Shown piece after piece: positions 8,219 through 18,042 of a stretch of DNA of 64,000 nt; positions within the stretch are counted from its first letter, which is position 1; each line of letters begins with the position of its first letter. The notes beneath the pieces are model-generated. The model was not told the origin of the DNA. It was given only the letters and a program-made list of their open reading frames with translations, and ran no database searches. The stretch lies in NCBI GenBank assembly GCA_934168245.1, contig CAKPMY010000004.1, positions 1 to 64,000 on the forward strand, in the 5' to 3' direction. The translations under genes were made by a program, and so were the position numbers. This DNA is from an uncultured Bacilli bacterium. GTDB taxonomy: Bacteria > Bacillota_I > Bacilli_A > RF39 > UBA660.

Positions 8219-9616
8219 TTAAACAAAGTTTTTCCATACACGTAGTTTTTCGTCTTTAAGTTCATAGATTCCTAATAGTTCATTGGTTTTAGAAAGAAAG
8301 ATTACCTTGTCGGCAATATGATACGTATTTTCTAATATTTGACCGGTTCTTACTTTAAATTCTTCCTTTGGATCTAATATTACTTTAGGATAACCTAGAA
8401 TATCTTCAATTTTATGAAGAGTATAATTTCCTCGTTCAATATTTTCTAAAGTAGTAGCCTCAGAGAGAGAAAATTTGCCTTGTTTTGTTCTAATTAAGTT
8501 AGTCATACTGGCATATGTATTGAGGCTTTTTCCGATATCTCTAATTAGGCTTCTAATGTAGCAGCCTTTGGAAACAACTGTTCTAAATGTAAATGTATTG
8601 CGATCAGTTGCTAAAAGTTCTATTTCTTTTATAGTTACTTCTTTTTTAGGAAGAACTACCTCTTTATTTTGACGGGCGTACTCATATAGCTTTTTGCCAT
8701 TTACTTTAACGGCTGAATATATTGGTACTTCTTGAAGATAAGTCTTTTTGAAACTGGTTAAAACCTTTTCGATTGGCAGATTATCGAGAACTATTTTAGT
8801 TTTTTGAATGGTACCAGTAATATCTAGAGTATCAGTTTCGACACCTAATAGGACGCCGGCTTCATATTCTTTGTAAGTTGCCGTTAGTAGTTCTCCTATT
8901 TTGGTGGCTTTGCCAATGGTTACTACTAAAACTCCGGTTGCTAGTGGGTCTAGAGTGCCGGTATGACCTACTCTTTTAATACCTAATGTTTTAGAAATTG
9001 TATTTACAACATCGAATGAAGTAATGCCTTGTTTTTTGTTTACAATAATTATACCGGAATAATTATTCAAGTATTCTTCTAAAGTGTAATTCTCTTTGGC
9101 AATGATACTGGCAACTACTGGTGTAACGTATCTAAAGTGCCATGGTTCATAGGGATAGCCAGTTATATTTTCTTTTCCTTGTGGATAGCGAAGAATAAAG
9201 CCGAATTTAGCAAGGTATTTGTGAACTTTCTTTAACTCATTTTCTTGATTCATTAATTCATTATTATCTTTTGGCCAGGTACCATTAACATTAATATTTA
9301 TGTCAATGGCAAGACCGGTATGGTGCTCTGAGTGTCCTACTGGAGCAACAATTTTATCAGCATATTCTTTGCCATATTCGGCGGTAAATTCATCATAAAG
9401 AGAGGCTTGGTAGTCTTTACTTCTATAGGCTGATGATATACCAATAGTGATATTTTTAGACTTCAAAAACTCAGCTAGTTTTAAATAGGCATTATAAGTT
9501 TCTTTTTCTATTTGAATATCATTATTCTCAATATCTTTTATGGTTACTAGCTCTATTTTTGAAAGGTAATTTTCCTTTATTTTATGTTCTTTATTTACTA
9601 ATACTTTGTACTTCAT
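8219..9616 (-). CDS. truB: Fusion of VanY-type carboxypeptidase domain and tRNA pseudouridine(55) synthase TruB
   Basis: One open frame of 465 residues carries two enzymes. Residues 55-165 match M15/VanY D-alanyl-D-alanine carboxypeptidases: SAYRS (62-66), SEHHTGLAID with zinc ligands His98 and Asp105, and EPWH ending in His160. From about residue 188 the sequence is a full TruB: NKKQGITSFDVV, then HTGTLDPLATG with catalytic Asp223, and the C-terminal PUA-like part. TruB makes pseudouridine 55 in tRNA. There is no signal peptide, so the peptidase half would be cytosolic. No ATG lies at the junction; a TTG at residue 183 is the only candidate internal start. Confidence 0.9.
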   Translation of the reverse strand: MKYKVLVNKEHKIKENYLSKIELVTIKDIENNDIQIEKETYNAYLKLAEFLKSKNITIGISSAYRSKDYQASLYDEFTAEYGKEYADKIVAPVGHSEHHTGLAIDININVNGTWPKDNNELMNQENELKKVHKYLAKFGFILRYPQGKENITGYPYEPWHFRYVTPVVASIIAKENYTLEEYLNNYSGIIIVNKKQGITSFDVVNTISKTLGIKRVGHTGTLDPLATGVLVVTIGKATKIGELLTATYKEYEAGVLLGVETDTLDITGTIQKTKIVLDNLPIEKVLTSFKKTYLQEVPIYSAVKVNGKKLYEYARQNKEVVLPKKEVTIKEIELLATDRNTFTFRTVVSKGCYIRSLIRDIGKSLNTYASMTNLIRTKQGKFSLSEATTLENIERGNYTLHKIEDILGYPKVILDPKEEFKVRTGQILENTYHIADKVIFLSKTNELLGIYELKDEKLRVWKNFV

Positions 9617-9663
9617 CTAATCAGTCCTTCTAAATTATTATATATGAATATATGAACTTTGGC

Positions 9664-9690
9664 TAAAAAAAATAGACTGCTCTATTTCTT
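9664..9690 (-). terminator. Terminator after the DUF1653 gene
   Basis: On the minus strand AATAGA-GCAG-TCTATT is followed by eight Ts; the hairpin contains the stop codon of the upstream gene. Confidence 0.75.
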
Positions 9691-9963
9691 TATTAACTCA
9701 CAACGATATTTTACTTTTAAATTAGGATATTTGGCATGATCTATTTCGCTGAAAAACTCGTCTTTTTTTCTACTAAAGCAAGGCTTGTTGTCATCTTGTT
9801 TTTGATAGATAACATACTCCTCTAGTGTTTCACTATCTTTAGCAAGGGTTATTATCTTGTAAATATTTTTGCCTTTAAAGTGTTTAAATAATGAGGCATC
9901 ATCAGGATTTTCAAGAATAGTTGTGAATTCTAATTCTTCATTGTCTGGTCTTACTATTTTCAT
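9682..9963 (-). CDS. DUF1653 family protein
   Basis: The 93-residue protein contains the DUF1653 pattern: KHFKGKNIYKIITLAKDSET, then VIYQ and the C-terminal FFSEIDHAKYPNLKVKYR. The family is small, cytosolic and of unknown biochemical function. The gene has its own AGGAGG site 6 bases before the ATG and its own terminator, so it appears monocistronic. It precedes the carboxypeptidase-TruB fusion in the same direction but is separated from it by that terminator. Confidence 0.8.
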   Translation of the reverse strand: MKIVRPDNEELEFTTILENPDDASLFKHFKGKNIYKIITLAKDSETLEEYVIYQKQDDNKPCFSRKKDEFFSEIDHAKYPNLKVKYRCELIKK

Positions 9964-10218
9964 GTTTTCCTCCTCTAATATGAGTATATTATTAGAGAAT
10001 GTAAAAAGTCAAGATTTGGAAATTGTATATTTAGTAATATTTGGAGAACATCTTCGGTTGAAACTACACTTTTTAAATATTTGTGTACTTTACTTTTTAT
10101 TTAACGACTACTTTTTTGATGATTTTTAGACTTTTCACAGGACTTTTATTTCCTTTTTAGTATAATATAAATGAAGATAAAAATATTTTTCGAGTACATA
10201 ATAAAGGAGGGTGAAGAA

Positions 10219-11082
10219 ATGAAGAAAAATAAATTAGAAACAATTACAAACTTATTTGAAAACAGTACTATTCGTAGTGTTTGGGATTCAGAAAAGGAAG
10301 AATACTATTTTAGTGTTGTTGATGTTATTGGAGCATTAACTAATAATGATTATCAAAAATCAAGAAATTACTGGAAATGGCTTAAAAATAAATTAAATAA
10401 TGAAGGAAGTGAGTTGGTTAGTAGTACTAACCAACTGAAAATGAAATCAGCAGATGGTAAATACTATAGCACTGATGCACTTGATACAGCCGGAATATTT
10501 AGACTTATTGAATCAGTACCTAGTCCAAAGGCTGAACCTATGAAACTTTGGCTAGCATCACTTGGCAAAGAAAGAATTGATGAAGTATTTGATCCAGAGT
10601 TAGCAATTAATAGAGCCGTAGAATATTATAGACGGAAGGGTTATGGTGATGGCTGGATTAAGGAAAGATTAATTTCTATAGTGAATAGATTTAAGTTAAC
10701 CGACATATGGAAAGAAGGTGGCATTGAAAAACCAATTGAGTTTGCGATGCTTACTAATGAAATATATAAATCTTGGGCTGGTATGAAAGCAAGTGAATAT
10801 AAAGCCTATAAAGGTATTAGAAAAGAATCTTTACGAGATAATATGTCTGATATTGAAATTGCTTTAACAACTCTTGGAGAAATTGCTACTCGTGATATAG
10901 CAAAATCAGAAAATCCACATGGCTTATCTGAAAATATGAGAGTTGCTCGTAAAGGTGGTAAGGTTGCAAATGATGCAAAAAATTCATATGAAAAAGCAAC
11001 TAACAGACCGGCTGTTTCTAGTGAAAATGCTTTAAACTATCAATATATAGATGATGTTAAATTAATTGATGACAAACAATAA
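10219..11082 (+). CDS. DinD/Bro-N-like protein
   Basis: The 287-residue product resembles DNA damage-inducible protein D and other Bro-N (phage antirepressor-like) proteins. The N-terminal IRSVWDSEKEEYYFSVVDVIGAL is the Bro-N start, followed by YWKWLKNKL and KLWLASLGKERIDEVFDPE. The C-terminal half (YYRRKGYGDGWIKERL, then ENMRVARKGGKVANDA) matches the DinD-type tail. Such proteins are often SOS-linked or carried on mobile elements; its role here is unknown. The ATG at 10219 follows AAAGGAGGGTG and replaces a longer open frame that starts at 10171 without a binding site. It stands alone on the plus strand and ends in a terminator. Confidence 0.8.
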   Translation: MKKNKLETITNLFENSTIRSVWDSEKEEYYFSVVDVIGALTNNDYQKSRNYWKWLKNKLNNEGSELVSSTNQLKMKSADGKYYSTDALDTAGIFRLIESVPSPKAEPMKLWLASLGKERIDEVFDPELAINRAVEYYRRKGYGDGWIKERLISIVNRFKLTDIWKEGGIEKPIEFAMLTNEIYKSWAGMKASEYKAYKGIRKESLRDNMSDIEIALTTLGEIATRDIAKSENPHGLSENMRVARKGGKVANDAKNSYEKATNRPAVSSENALNYQYIDDVKLIDDKQ

Positions 11083-11100
11083 TAAAGTTTGTCTTTTTTT
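11071..11100 (+). terminator. Terminator of the DinD-like gene
   Basis: GACAAAC and GTTTGTC form a 7-bp stem that includes the stop codon in its 9-base loop, followed by eight Ts. Confidence 0.8.
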
Positions 11101-11112
11101 TGATTAATTATT

Positions 11113-11139
11113 AAAAAGATACTAAATAATTAGTATCTT
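11113..11139 (-). terminator. Terminator of polC
   Basis: On the minus strand AAGATACTA-ATTATT-TAGTATCTT runs into TTT. It lies 3 bases past the polC stop and faces the DinD-like gene terminator. Confidence 0.75.
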
Positions 11140-11141
11140 AA

Positions 11142-14100
11142 TTAAAATAATGATAATTGATTTGAGTCTGGTAAATCATTTAATAGACCCATAGATTTCA
11201 TTTTGTCGATTAGTGTTTGTGATACTTTACCTCGTCTTTGGATGTCTTCAACGCTTAGGAATGGTTGCTTTTCACGTTCTTTGACGATATTTTTAGCAAC
11301 TGTCTCACCTAGGCCATCGATGGCGATAAATGGTGGATATATTTCTTTATCATTTTTGGCTATCCATACCGTTGCATCACTTTCATATAAATCTACCTTT
11401 AAGAACTTTATACCACGAGCCGTTGCTTCTAGAGCAACCTTTAAACTTTCAGCCTGACCATTTTCTTTATTAGTTGCTTCGAAGCCTTTGGCTAAGATAT
11501 CTTCTATTCTGGCTTTGATAGCATCATAGCCTTTAATCATGGCTTCAACATCGACATCTGTTGCTTTTGATGAATACCAAGATGAATAGAAGTAAACTGG
11601 CATATGAACTTTGTACCAGGCTATTCTAAAGGCACTCATTACATAGGCAGCCGCATGGGCTTTTGGGAACATGTATTTTATTTTATGACAAGACTCAATA
11701 TACCATTCTGGAATGTTAGAGGCTTTCATTGTTTCGACATGTCCTTTCCAAGTTTCTGGATCTTTTGAGGCCTTTCCTTTACGAACAAACTCCATAATTT
11801 TGAAGGCTTTAATTGGAGCCATACCTTTATTTATTAAGTAAACCATGATGTCGTCACGACAGCCGATTGTTTCTTTAAATGGAACAATATTATTTTTGAT
11901 TAAGTCTTGTGCATTGCCTAACCAAACATCGGTACCGTGAGAAAGTCCAGCAATTTTTATAAGTTCGCCAAAGGTTGTTGGTCTAGTATCTTCTACTAGT
12001 TTTATAGTAAATGAGGTACCAAATTCTGGAATACCTAGAGTTCCAGTATTACACATTATTTGTTCATTTGTTACGCCTAGAACATCAGTTGAGGTAAAAA
12101 TACTCATAGTATCTTTATCATCCATTGGTACTTTCATAATATCTGTTCCAGATTGCATTTGGATAATACGTAATTGAGTTGGATCAGAATGACCTAGAAT
12201 ATCTAGTTTTAAAACACATTGATCGATAGCATGGTAATCGAAGTGTGTTGTTCGCCATTCAGCGGTTGCATCTTCGGCTGGGAATTGGAATGGTGTAAAG
12301 TCGTAAACTTCTTTGTAGTCTGGAATAACGACGATACCACCAGGATGTTGGCCGGTCGTTCTTTTGACACCAGTACAGCCCATAGCAAGGCGCTCTACTT
12401 CAGCTGTTCGCATATCTGGTATACCATGTTCCTCACAGTAGCCTTTTACGAAACCAAAGGCTGTCTTATCAGCAACGGTACCAATTGTACCAGCACGATA
12501 AACATTATCTTCACCAAATAAAACTTTAGTATAAGCATGAGCACTGGCTTGGTTTAAATCTGAGAAGTTTAAGTCAATATCTGGTACTTTATCAGCATTG
12601 AATCCTAAGAAGGTTGCGAATGGCATATCTTGTCCATCTTTATATAATGGAATATGACAATTAGGACATTCTTTATCTGGTAAATCAAAGCCTGATGAGT
12701 AATCAGCCGAGAATGTTTTTCCTTCATCATCAGTAAAAATACTAGTTTTACATTGTAGGCATCTGTAATGAGCAGGTAGCGGATTAACTTCAGTTATTCC
12801 CATCATGGTTGCGACGAAACTAGATCCTACGGAACCACGAGAACCAACTAAGTAGCCTTCATCATTGGAGTGTTTAACAAGACGTTGAGCAATTAGGTAG
12901 ATCGGATCAAAACCACCACCGATGATACCGCCTAGTACTTTTTTGACCTGTTTTTCAAGGGCTTTTTCATCTAGTTCTTCTTCTGAAGTTTTCTTAACGT
13001 ATTCTCTTACAATACTTTTAACATTGTCAAAACCTTTTATGATAGTATCGTGTAGTTCTTGATGGGCTACTTTTTCTAGTTCATCGCCGGATAAGGTTTC
13101 CTGTAAACGTTCTTTAGTTATTTTTAAGACAATATCACCATATAATTCGGTGGCGATACGTTCTTCTATATAATAAGGTAGTGGGTCTCCATACCAATCA
13201 GCGGCTTTAGTGTAAACTAAGTCGGTAACTACGGCCGGACAGTCTAGGTAACTTTTACCGTCATCACTTTTTACTCTTGGAGAGAATGGAATACCTCCGG
13301 TATCAGGAATTACTTCTATTATTTCTACCATGTCAGCAATTTTATTAGGATTTTCAACAACGATACGATAAGCAGTTTCTTTATCTAAGAATTTAAAATC
13401 TTCTAACATTTCATCGGTTGTACGGAAGTGTTGAGAAGGAATTTCCTTGATACTTGATTTGGCAAGAGGATGACGTCCACCACCTGGTACTTTTTGATTA
13501 ACTATGATTTCACGATAAATTTTATCGTCTCTTTTAATATGATGAACATCTCCGGTTGCGACCATTATTTTACCAGCATCTTCGGTTACTCTGATTATCT
13601 TTTCGATGTTGGCGGCTAACTCTACTTCGTTAGCAAAGTCACCAGTTTGAATTAAGTGACCATAGCACTCTAGAGGTTGAACTTCTACATAGTCATAGAA
13701 TCTAATGATATTTGATAATTCATCTTCACTTTTAGAAGTTGCTTCTTTAAAGACTTCACTTTCGTAGCAACCAGAGCCTACTAGGAGCCCTTCCCTATTC
13801 TTTTCAATTTCACTACGTAAGATTCTTGGTGTTTTATACAAATAAACTGTATTCGCAAGAGATACTAATTTGAAAAGATTTTTTAGACCGATATGGTTAG
13901 TTGCTAGAAGATTTACATGATGAGCACGACCATATTTATGAATTTCGTCTTTACTTACTAAATTATCTAATTGGTCCATTGTTTCAATGTTACGATTGGA
14001 TAGTTTTTTTAACATTTTATGGAAAACTAAGGCCGTTCCTTCAGCATCGTAATCTCCACGGTGATGTGCCTCTTCATCCCAAGGAACATCATATCTTTTA

Positions 14101-15761
14101 ACCAGGGCTGATAGGGAGTGTCTTGCATAAGTGTTGTCCATGGTTCTTGATAATTCTAATGTATCAATTACAGGATTAGTAAACTTACCTAAATTGTATT
14201 TTTTATGGGCCATTTCAAGGAAAGATACATCGAACTTGGCATTATGGGCTACCATTGGTAAGTCGCCATACCATTCAATAAATCTTCTTACGGCATTTTC
14301 TTCATTATCTTTTCCGGCTAACATGGCATCAGTAATATTGGTTACATCAATAATTTTTTGCGGTAATGGTCTACCTGGATTAATTAGTTCATCATAACGT
14401 TCTAGAATTTCGCCATTCTTAATTTTTACGGCACCTATTTCAATAATTGAATCAGCACCACCGGCATTAAAACCAGTTGTTTCAAAGTCGAAAACAACAT
14501 AGGTCTGATCTAGTAGGACGTCTTTATTAGGTCGTAGGACAATATTTACGGTATCATCAATTAGGGTTAATTCTGTACCATAAATGGCTTTAAATGGTTC
14601 TTCGCCTTCTTTTAAGTTTTTATTATGTGAAGTTACTAGGTTGAAGACATGTGGAAAGGCTTGAACACCATTGTGATCGGTTATTGCTATGGCTTTATGG
14701 CCCCATTTCATGGCTTGTTTGACAAGTTGTTCTTCATCAGCAAGACCATCCATTTGACTCATTTTAGTATGGCAATGTAGTTCTACTCTTTTTACTTCAG
14801 CGGTATCTTTGACTACAGAAACTTCTTTTTCTATTTTTACAATATCTCTAGCATTTAAAACTAGTTCTTTAGAAAATTGATCATTTTTAGTATAGCCACG
14901 AATTTTAAACCAATTACCGGCTTTTAGTTCTTTACAAAGTCTGCCATACTCTTCTGGATCTCTAACAAAAACTTTACAATAAATACTATCGGAATAGTCA
15001 GTTATTTTTAGAGTTATTATTTTGAAATCGGTTTTAGAAGATTCAAAATAGTCTGTTCCAAAGACAAACCCTTCAACAACAACGTTGTTATCTTCACCAA
15101 TTAAGGTTTTTATTTTTATTGGATCTTCTTTTATGCCTCGACCAATAACACTATTTGGATCTTTTGGTTCTTTATGATACTTTTTCTCAGGTGAGATTGA
15201 TGTTTCTGGTTTTGGCTCTTTCTTTTCCTCTTTTATTGGTATTGGGGCTTCAACGATTAAATCTTGTTTAATTTCTTCAAGGATGTTTTCACCTTTTCGA
15301 ATTATTACATCAATATTAAATTTGTATCCTAAGCATTTATAAAAAGTATTTATTTTAGAAAGACATGATTCTAGCCTTTCCTTTTCTACTTCGTTACTGA
15401 CAATTAGTATTAAAAAATCATCTTCTATTTGAAGGGCATCTTCATATATTTCTAGTACTTTTAAATCTGGCTTTAGTAATTTTAAAAGATATGGATAGTA
15501 TTCTTTGTAAGTATTTAGGTCCGGATTTTCAACATCAAAAATAAAACCTATTTCTTCCGCAGCCTCATCTAGGAGATGCTTTTTTTCTTCTAATTCTGTA
15601 AAGATTTCTATTGGTAAAGGTGTCGTTTTTTCAACAAAGATATTCCAACTACCTGTTTTAGAGTTTATTCTTATTTTGGATATTTTAGCATCAGAAAAAT
15701 ATTGATAATTATTCTTATCAATATTTATTTTGTCTAATAATATTTTAATTTTTTCATCCAT
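11142..15761 (-). CDS. polC: DNA polymerase III alpha subunit, PolC type
   Basis: PolC is the replicative polymerase of low-GC Gram-positive bacteria, with its own 3'-5' proofreading exonuclease. Visible parts in order are an N-terminal domain, an OB fold (about 225-310), a PHP domain beginning VELHCHTKMSQMDG (about 327), and the inserted exonuclease with FDFETTGF (about 425) and HNAKFD. PHP resumes afterwards, followed by the polymerase palm with DIDLNFSD, zinc-binding cysteines (CLQCKTS and CPNCHIP), and helix-hairpin-helix/tail regions. The 1539 residues are about 100 more than B. subtilis PolC. The stop is followed by an intrinsic terminator. Confidence 0.97.
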   Translation of the reverse strand: MDEKIKILLDKINIDKNNYQYFSDAKISKIRINSKTGSWNIFVEKTTPLPIEIFTELEEKKHLLDEAAEEIGFIFDVENPDLNTYKEYYPYLLKLLKPDLKVLEIYEDALQIEDDFLILIVSNEVEKERLESCLSKINTFYKCLGYKFNIDVIIRKGENILEEIKQDLIVEAPIPIKEEKKEPKPETSISPEKKYHKEPKDPNSVIGRGIKEDPIKIKTLIGEDNNVVVEGFVFGTDYFESSKTDFKIITLKITDYSDSIYCKVFVRDPEEYGRLCKELKAGNWFKIRGYTKNDQFSKELVLNARDIVKIEKEVSVVKDTAEVKRVELHCHTKMSQMDGLADEEQLVKQAMKWGHKAIAITDHNGVQAFPHVFNLVTSHNKNLKEGEEPFKAIYGTELTLIDDTVNIVLRPNKDVLLDQTYVVFDFETTGFNAGGADSIIEIGAVKIKNGEILERYDELINPGRPLPQKIIDVTNITDAMLAGKDNEENAVRRFIEWYGDLPMVAHNAKFDVSFLEMAHKKYNLGKFTNPVIDTLELSRTMDNTYARHSLSALVKRYDVPWDEEAHHRGDYDAEGTALVFHKMLKKLSNRNIETMDQLDNLVSKDEIHKYGRAHHVNLLATNHIGLKNLFKLVSLANTVYLYKTPRILRSEIEKNREGLLVGSGCYESEVFKEATSKSEDELSNIIRFYDYVEVQPLECYGHLIQTGDFANEVELAANIEKIIRVTEDAGKIMVATGDVHHIKRDDKIYREIIVNQKVPGGGRHPLAKSSIKEIPSQHFRTTDEMLEDFKFLDKETAYRIVVENPNKIADMVEIIEVIPDTGGIPFSPRVKSDDGKSYLDCPAVVTDLVYTKAADWYGDPLPYYIEERIATELYGDIVLKITKERLQETLSGDELEKVAHQELHDTIIKGFDNVKSIVREYVKKTSEEELDEKALEKQVKKVLGGIIGGGFDPIYLIAQRLVKHSNDEGYLVGSRGSVGSSFVATMMGITEVNPLPAHYRCLQCKTSIFTDDEGKTFSADYSSGFDLPDKECPNCHIPLYKDGQDMPFATFLGFNADKVPDIDLNFSDLNQASAHAYTKVLFGEDNVYRAGTIGTVADKTAFGFVKGYCEEHGIPDMRTAEVERLAMGCTGVKRTTGQHPGGIVVIPDYKEVYDFTPFQFPAEDATAEWRTTHFDYHAIDQCVLKLDILGHSDPTQLRIIQMQSGTDIMKVPMDDKDTMSIFTSTDVLGVTNEQIMCNTGTLGIPEFGTSFTIKLVEDTRPTTFGELIKIAGLSHGTDVWLGNAQDLIKNNIVPFKETIGCRDDIMVYLINKGMAPIKAFKIMEFVRKGKASKDPETWKGHVETMKASNIPEWYIESCHKIKYMFPKAHAAAYVMSAFRIAWYKVHMPVYFYSSWYSSKATDVDVEAMIKGYDAIKARIEDILAKGFEATNKENGQAESLKVALEATARGIKFLKVDLYESDATVWIAKNDKEIYPPFIAIDGLGETVAKNIVKEREKQPFLSVEDIQRRGKVSQTLIDKMKSMGLLNDLPDSNQLSLF

Positions 15762-15777
15762 ACTATCACCAGATCCA

Positions 15778-16608
15778 TTATATTAATTCTAATTGTTCTT
15801 CCCTAATTATTCTTTTTTTGTTTTGAATACAGAAATCAATAAAGTCTGTAATGTCTAGATTTTTTAAATTGTTTTCATACGGAAACTTGTCAACGTCAAA
15901 TGTTATTTTATCACGGTTCATATATTTTGTCATTTGTTCTTTTGTAATTCCTAAATACATTAGCCAAAATGGATATATTTGTTGTTTTATACTTAATAAT
16001 TTTCCTTCATTGGTCCAATAGGTACTGACGTGAGAAATTCTAGTTGCTAGTTCATTTTCTATGGCCATTTCGATTATGGCATTTGCAATAAGGCAATTAT
16101 TATCTTTATAAGTATTTAGTTCTTTTTTTAGGATAGACTCAATAATAAACAAAATTAATTTCATTGGAGATTTGGTTGGTACTTTTTTACCTAGAATGGC
16201 AACCTTTACATCATCTGCTGCAATATTTGGAAGCTCTAAGACTTCTAGACGATTATCTATAAGATAGATTGTATAGTCTGGCAGAGGTTTGCGGATAAGT
16301 TTTTGAATTTCTGTTGATAATTTTTTGGTCCATAAACTTACTACCTCTAGACGATATTTTTCTGTTTCTTTTTTTATATCTTCATATTCTTTAGATTCTA
16401 AAACTATGTTGTAGATTGTATCATCATTTGGTATATAGTTTTTTACATCCTTTAGAATGATGATACGATCTTTGTAAGTACTGTTATATTGTTCTTTATA
16501 GGTATTCCATAGTTTTTGCTTTAAATTATATATAGGCTCTGAAACTGAGGCCTGAAATAGAATATTCCATATTAATACGTAGTCATTTATTATAAAGTTT
16601 AAATTCAT
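15778..16608 (-). CDS. Hypothetical protein upstream of polC
   Basis: This 276-residue protein is not recognised. It is soluble, helical and rich in Lys, Glu and Ile, with no signal peptide and no membrane segment. Several short stretches look folded (LPDYTIYLIDNRLEVLELPNI; PMKLILFIIESILKKEL; IYPFWLMYLGITKEQM). It lies 16 bases before polC in the same direction, so it is probably cotranscribed; whether it acts in replication cannot be told from the sequence. Confidence 0.65.
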   Translation of the reverse strand: MNLNFIINDYVLIWNILFQASVSEPIYNLKQKLWNTYKEQYNSTYKDRIIILKDVKNYIPNDDTIYNIVLESKEYEDIKKETEKYRLEVVSLWTKKLSTEIQKLIRKPLPDYTIYLIDNRLEVLELPNIAADDVKVAILGKKVPTKSPMKLILFIIESILKKELNTYKDNNCLIANAIIEMAIENELATRISHVSTYWTNEGKLLSIKQQIYPFWLMYLGITKEQMTKYMNRDKITFDVDKFPYENNLKNLDITDFIDFCIQNKKRIIREEQLELI

Positions 16609-16820
16609 GTAACCACTCCCACTGCTCTATATATATTATAATATAATTTTTGGTTTTTTTTGAAGTTTTATTTGTTTTTGTACATTTTTTGAATTTTTAG
16701 GATTTCGCTGTTTCTTTTGTGTGCTTTTTTTGTTTTAATGCTTTTTTGGAGACTTTTCCGTTTGAGTATTTGTACTGGCTTTTCTTTTTTTTTGTTTTGG
16801 TAGGCATTAACTAGTTTAAA

Positions 16821-17693
16821 CTATGGTTTCATCCGTGTCTTTTCTATTTTGGGATACCAGTCCGGATATTCGGCTGTGTAATAATTCATTTCTTCTTGAA
16901 TTAAGCCTGATTTATTTTTATAGGTTGAACTTGCAACGGTTGAATCATAATAGTAATATTTACCTTTATATTCTATAACATTCCACATGTGGTAACCAGT
17001 TGAGTTTCCTATAATTCCATAGGACTTTATACCAATGTTTTGGAATATTATTTGACTTGCCTTGGCAAAGCCAGCACAAACTGCTTCTTTATGAATGAAA
17101 ACATTATAGGCAGATTGATTCTTGGCAGATAATGTAAAAGTCTGATCATATTTTGTGTTTTTTGCTATCCAACTGTAGACATAATCTATTTTGGCTAAGT
17201 CATTCATGTCCTTGGTTGCTTCTTTAATGTCGAAAATTATTCTTTTAATTTTTTCAACGCCTAGTTTTGCGAAAAGAGGATTGGTTGAATATTTGACATT
17301 TATTTCAACATCTAAGCCTTCCATGAAAACGTCTTTTACTCCACCAAATTCAATTAATTCTGGATGATCCACATAGAGAGCATTGTTTACTTTTGATACA
17401 ACTTCATAGCAATCTTCAAAATCTTTACAACCAATTTCATATGAGGGAAAAGTTATTTGACGGACATGTTTTTTAGCATTTTGAAATAGTAAATCGTACA
17501 TCTTTTTTTCTGTGTCATTTAAGTAGTTATTGTAGATTCTTCCATCAGACATGTATAGATCATTCACATAGTGATAACTATTTTTATTGATTTTATTATT
17601 TGGAGTAACGATTCTTGTATAATTTTGATAAATATATATTGAGAGAATAATTAAAAATATAGTAGTGAATTTGTGTTTCTTAAAAAATTCCAC
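16821..17693 (-). CDS. Membrane-anchored transglutaminase-like protein
   Basis: The 290-residue product starts with a single N-terminal hydrophobic anchor (FTTIFLIILSIYIYQNY) and is otherwise extracellular. The C-terminal half is a transglutaminase/protease-like domain with the triad visible: Cys in EAVCAGFAKAS, His in GYHMWNV and Asp in YYYYDSTV. Such domains act as surface peptidases or cross-linkers; the substrate is unknown. The start is a GTG after AAGGGGGAG. It follows a small membrane-protein gene by 12 bases and probably forms an operon with it and the 18043 gene. Confidence 0.8.
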   Translation of the reverse strand: MEFFKKHKFTTIFLIILSIYIYQNYTRIVTPNNKINKNSYHYVNDLYMSDGRIYNNYLNDTEKKMYDLLFQNAKKHVRQITFPSYEIGCKDFEDCYEVVSKVNNALYVDHPELIEFGGVKDVFMEGLDVEINVKYSTNPLFAKLGVEKIKRIIFDIKEATKDMNDLAKIDYVYSWIAKNTKYDQTFTLSAKNQSAYNVFIHKEAVCAGFAKASQIIFQNIGIKSYGIIGNSTGYHMWNVIEYKGKYYYYDSTVASSTYKNKSGLIQEEMNYYTAEYPDWYPKIEKTRMKP

Positions 17694-17705
17694 TGGTACT
17701 CCCCC

Positions 17706-18041
17706 TTAATATGTATAATAACCTTTTAGATAGGCTAAGATTGGGTACATAAGCATTGGTATTATGGCTGTTAAAATAGATACCTTCAAATTGTCACTAT
17801 AAGCATCGGCTATTAGAAATGGTAAAAATACAATTATTAGAGTGGCAATGAACATACGGCATGGCAAAAGAATAAGACCTAGTCCTAGTATTGCTAATAA
17901 AAGAGGGGGTATTTTCAATATCACACACAGTATGTAAAGATTGTATATAGGAATTAAGCCCTGAAGCGGCTTGTAACCTGCTTTATAAAAAAATCCGGGT
18001 AAAGAAATATAGAAGCATATGAAATAAATTAATGGTAACAT
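17706..18041 (-). CDS. Small polytopic membrane protein, DUF5684-like
   Basis: The 111 residues form three or four membrane segments. The sequence FYKAGYKPLQGLIPIYNLY resembles the A.K.GW.A.IPIYN motif of DUF5684-type membrane proteins, often encoded near secretion or signal-peptidase genes. Its ATG begins 1 base after the stop of the preceding gene with no clear binding site, so translation is likely coupled. Function is unknown. Confidence 0.6.
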   Translation of the reverse strand: MLPLIYFICFYISLPGFFYKAGYKPLQGLIPIYNLYILCVILKIPPLLLAILGLGLILLPCRMFIATLIIVFLPFLIADAYSDNLKVSILTAIIPMLMYPILAYLKGYYTY

Positions 18042-18042
18042 T

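Noticed and set aside
10219..11082. Prophage remnant around the DinD-like gene
   Set aside because: No other phage gene, integrase or attachment repeat flanks it.
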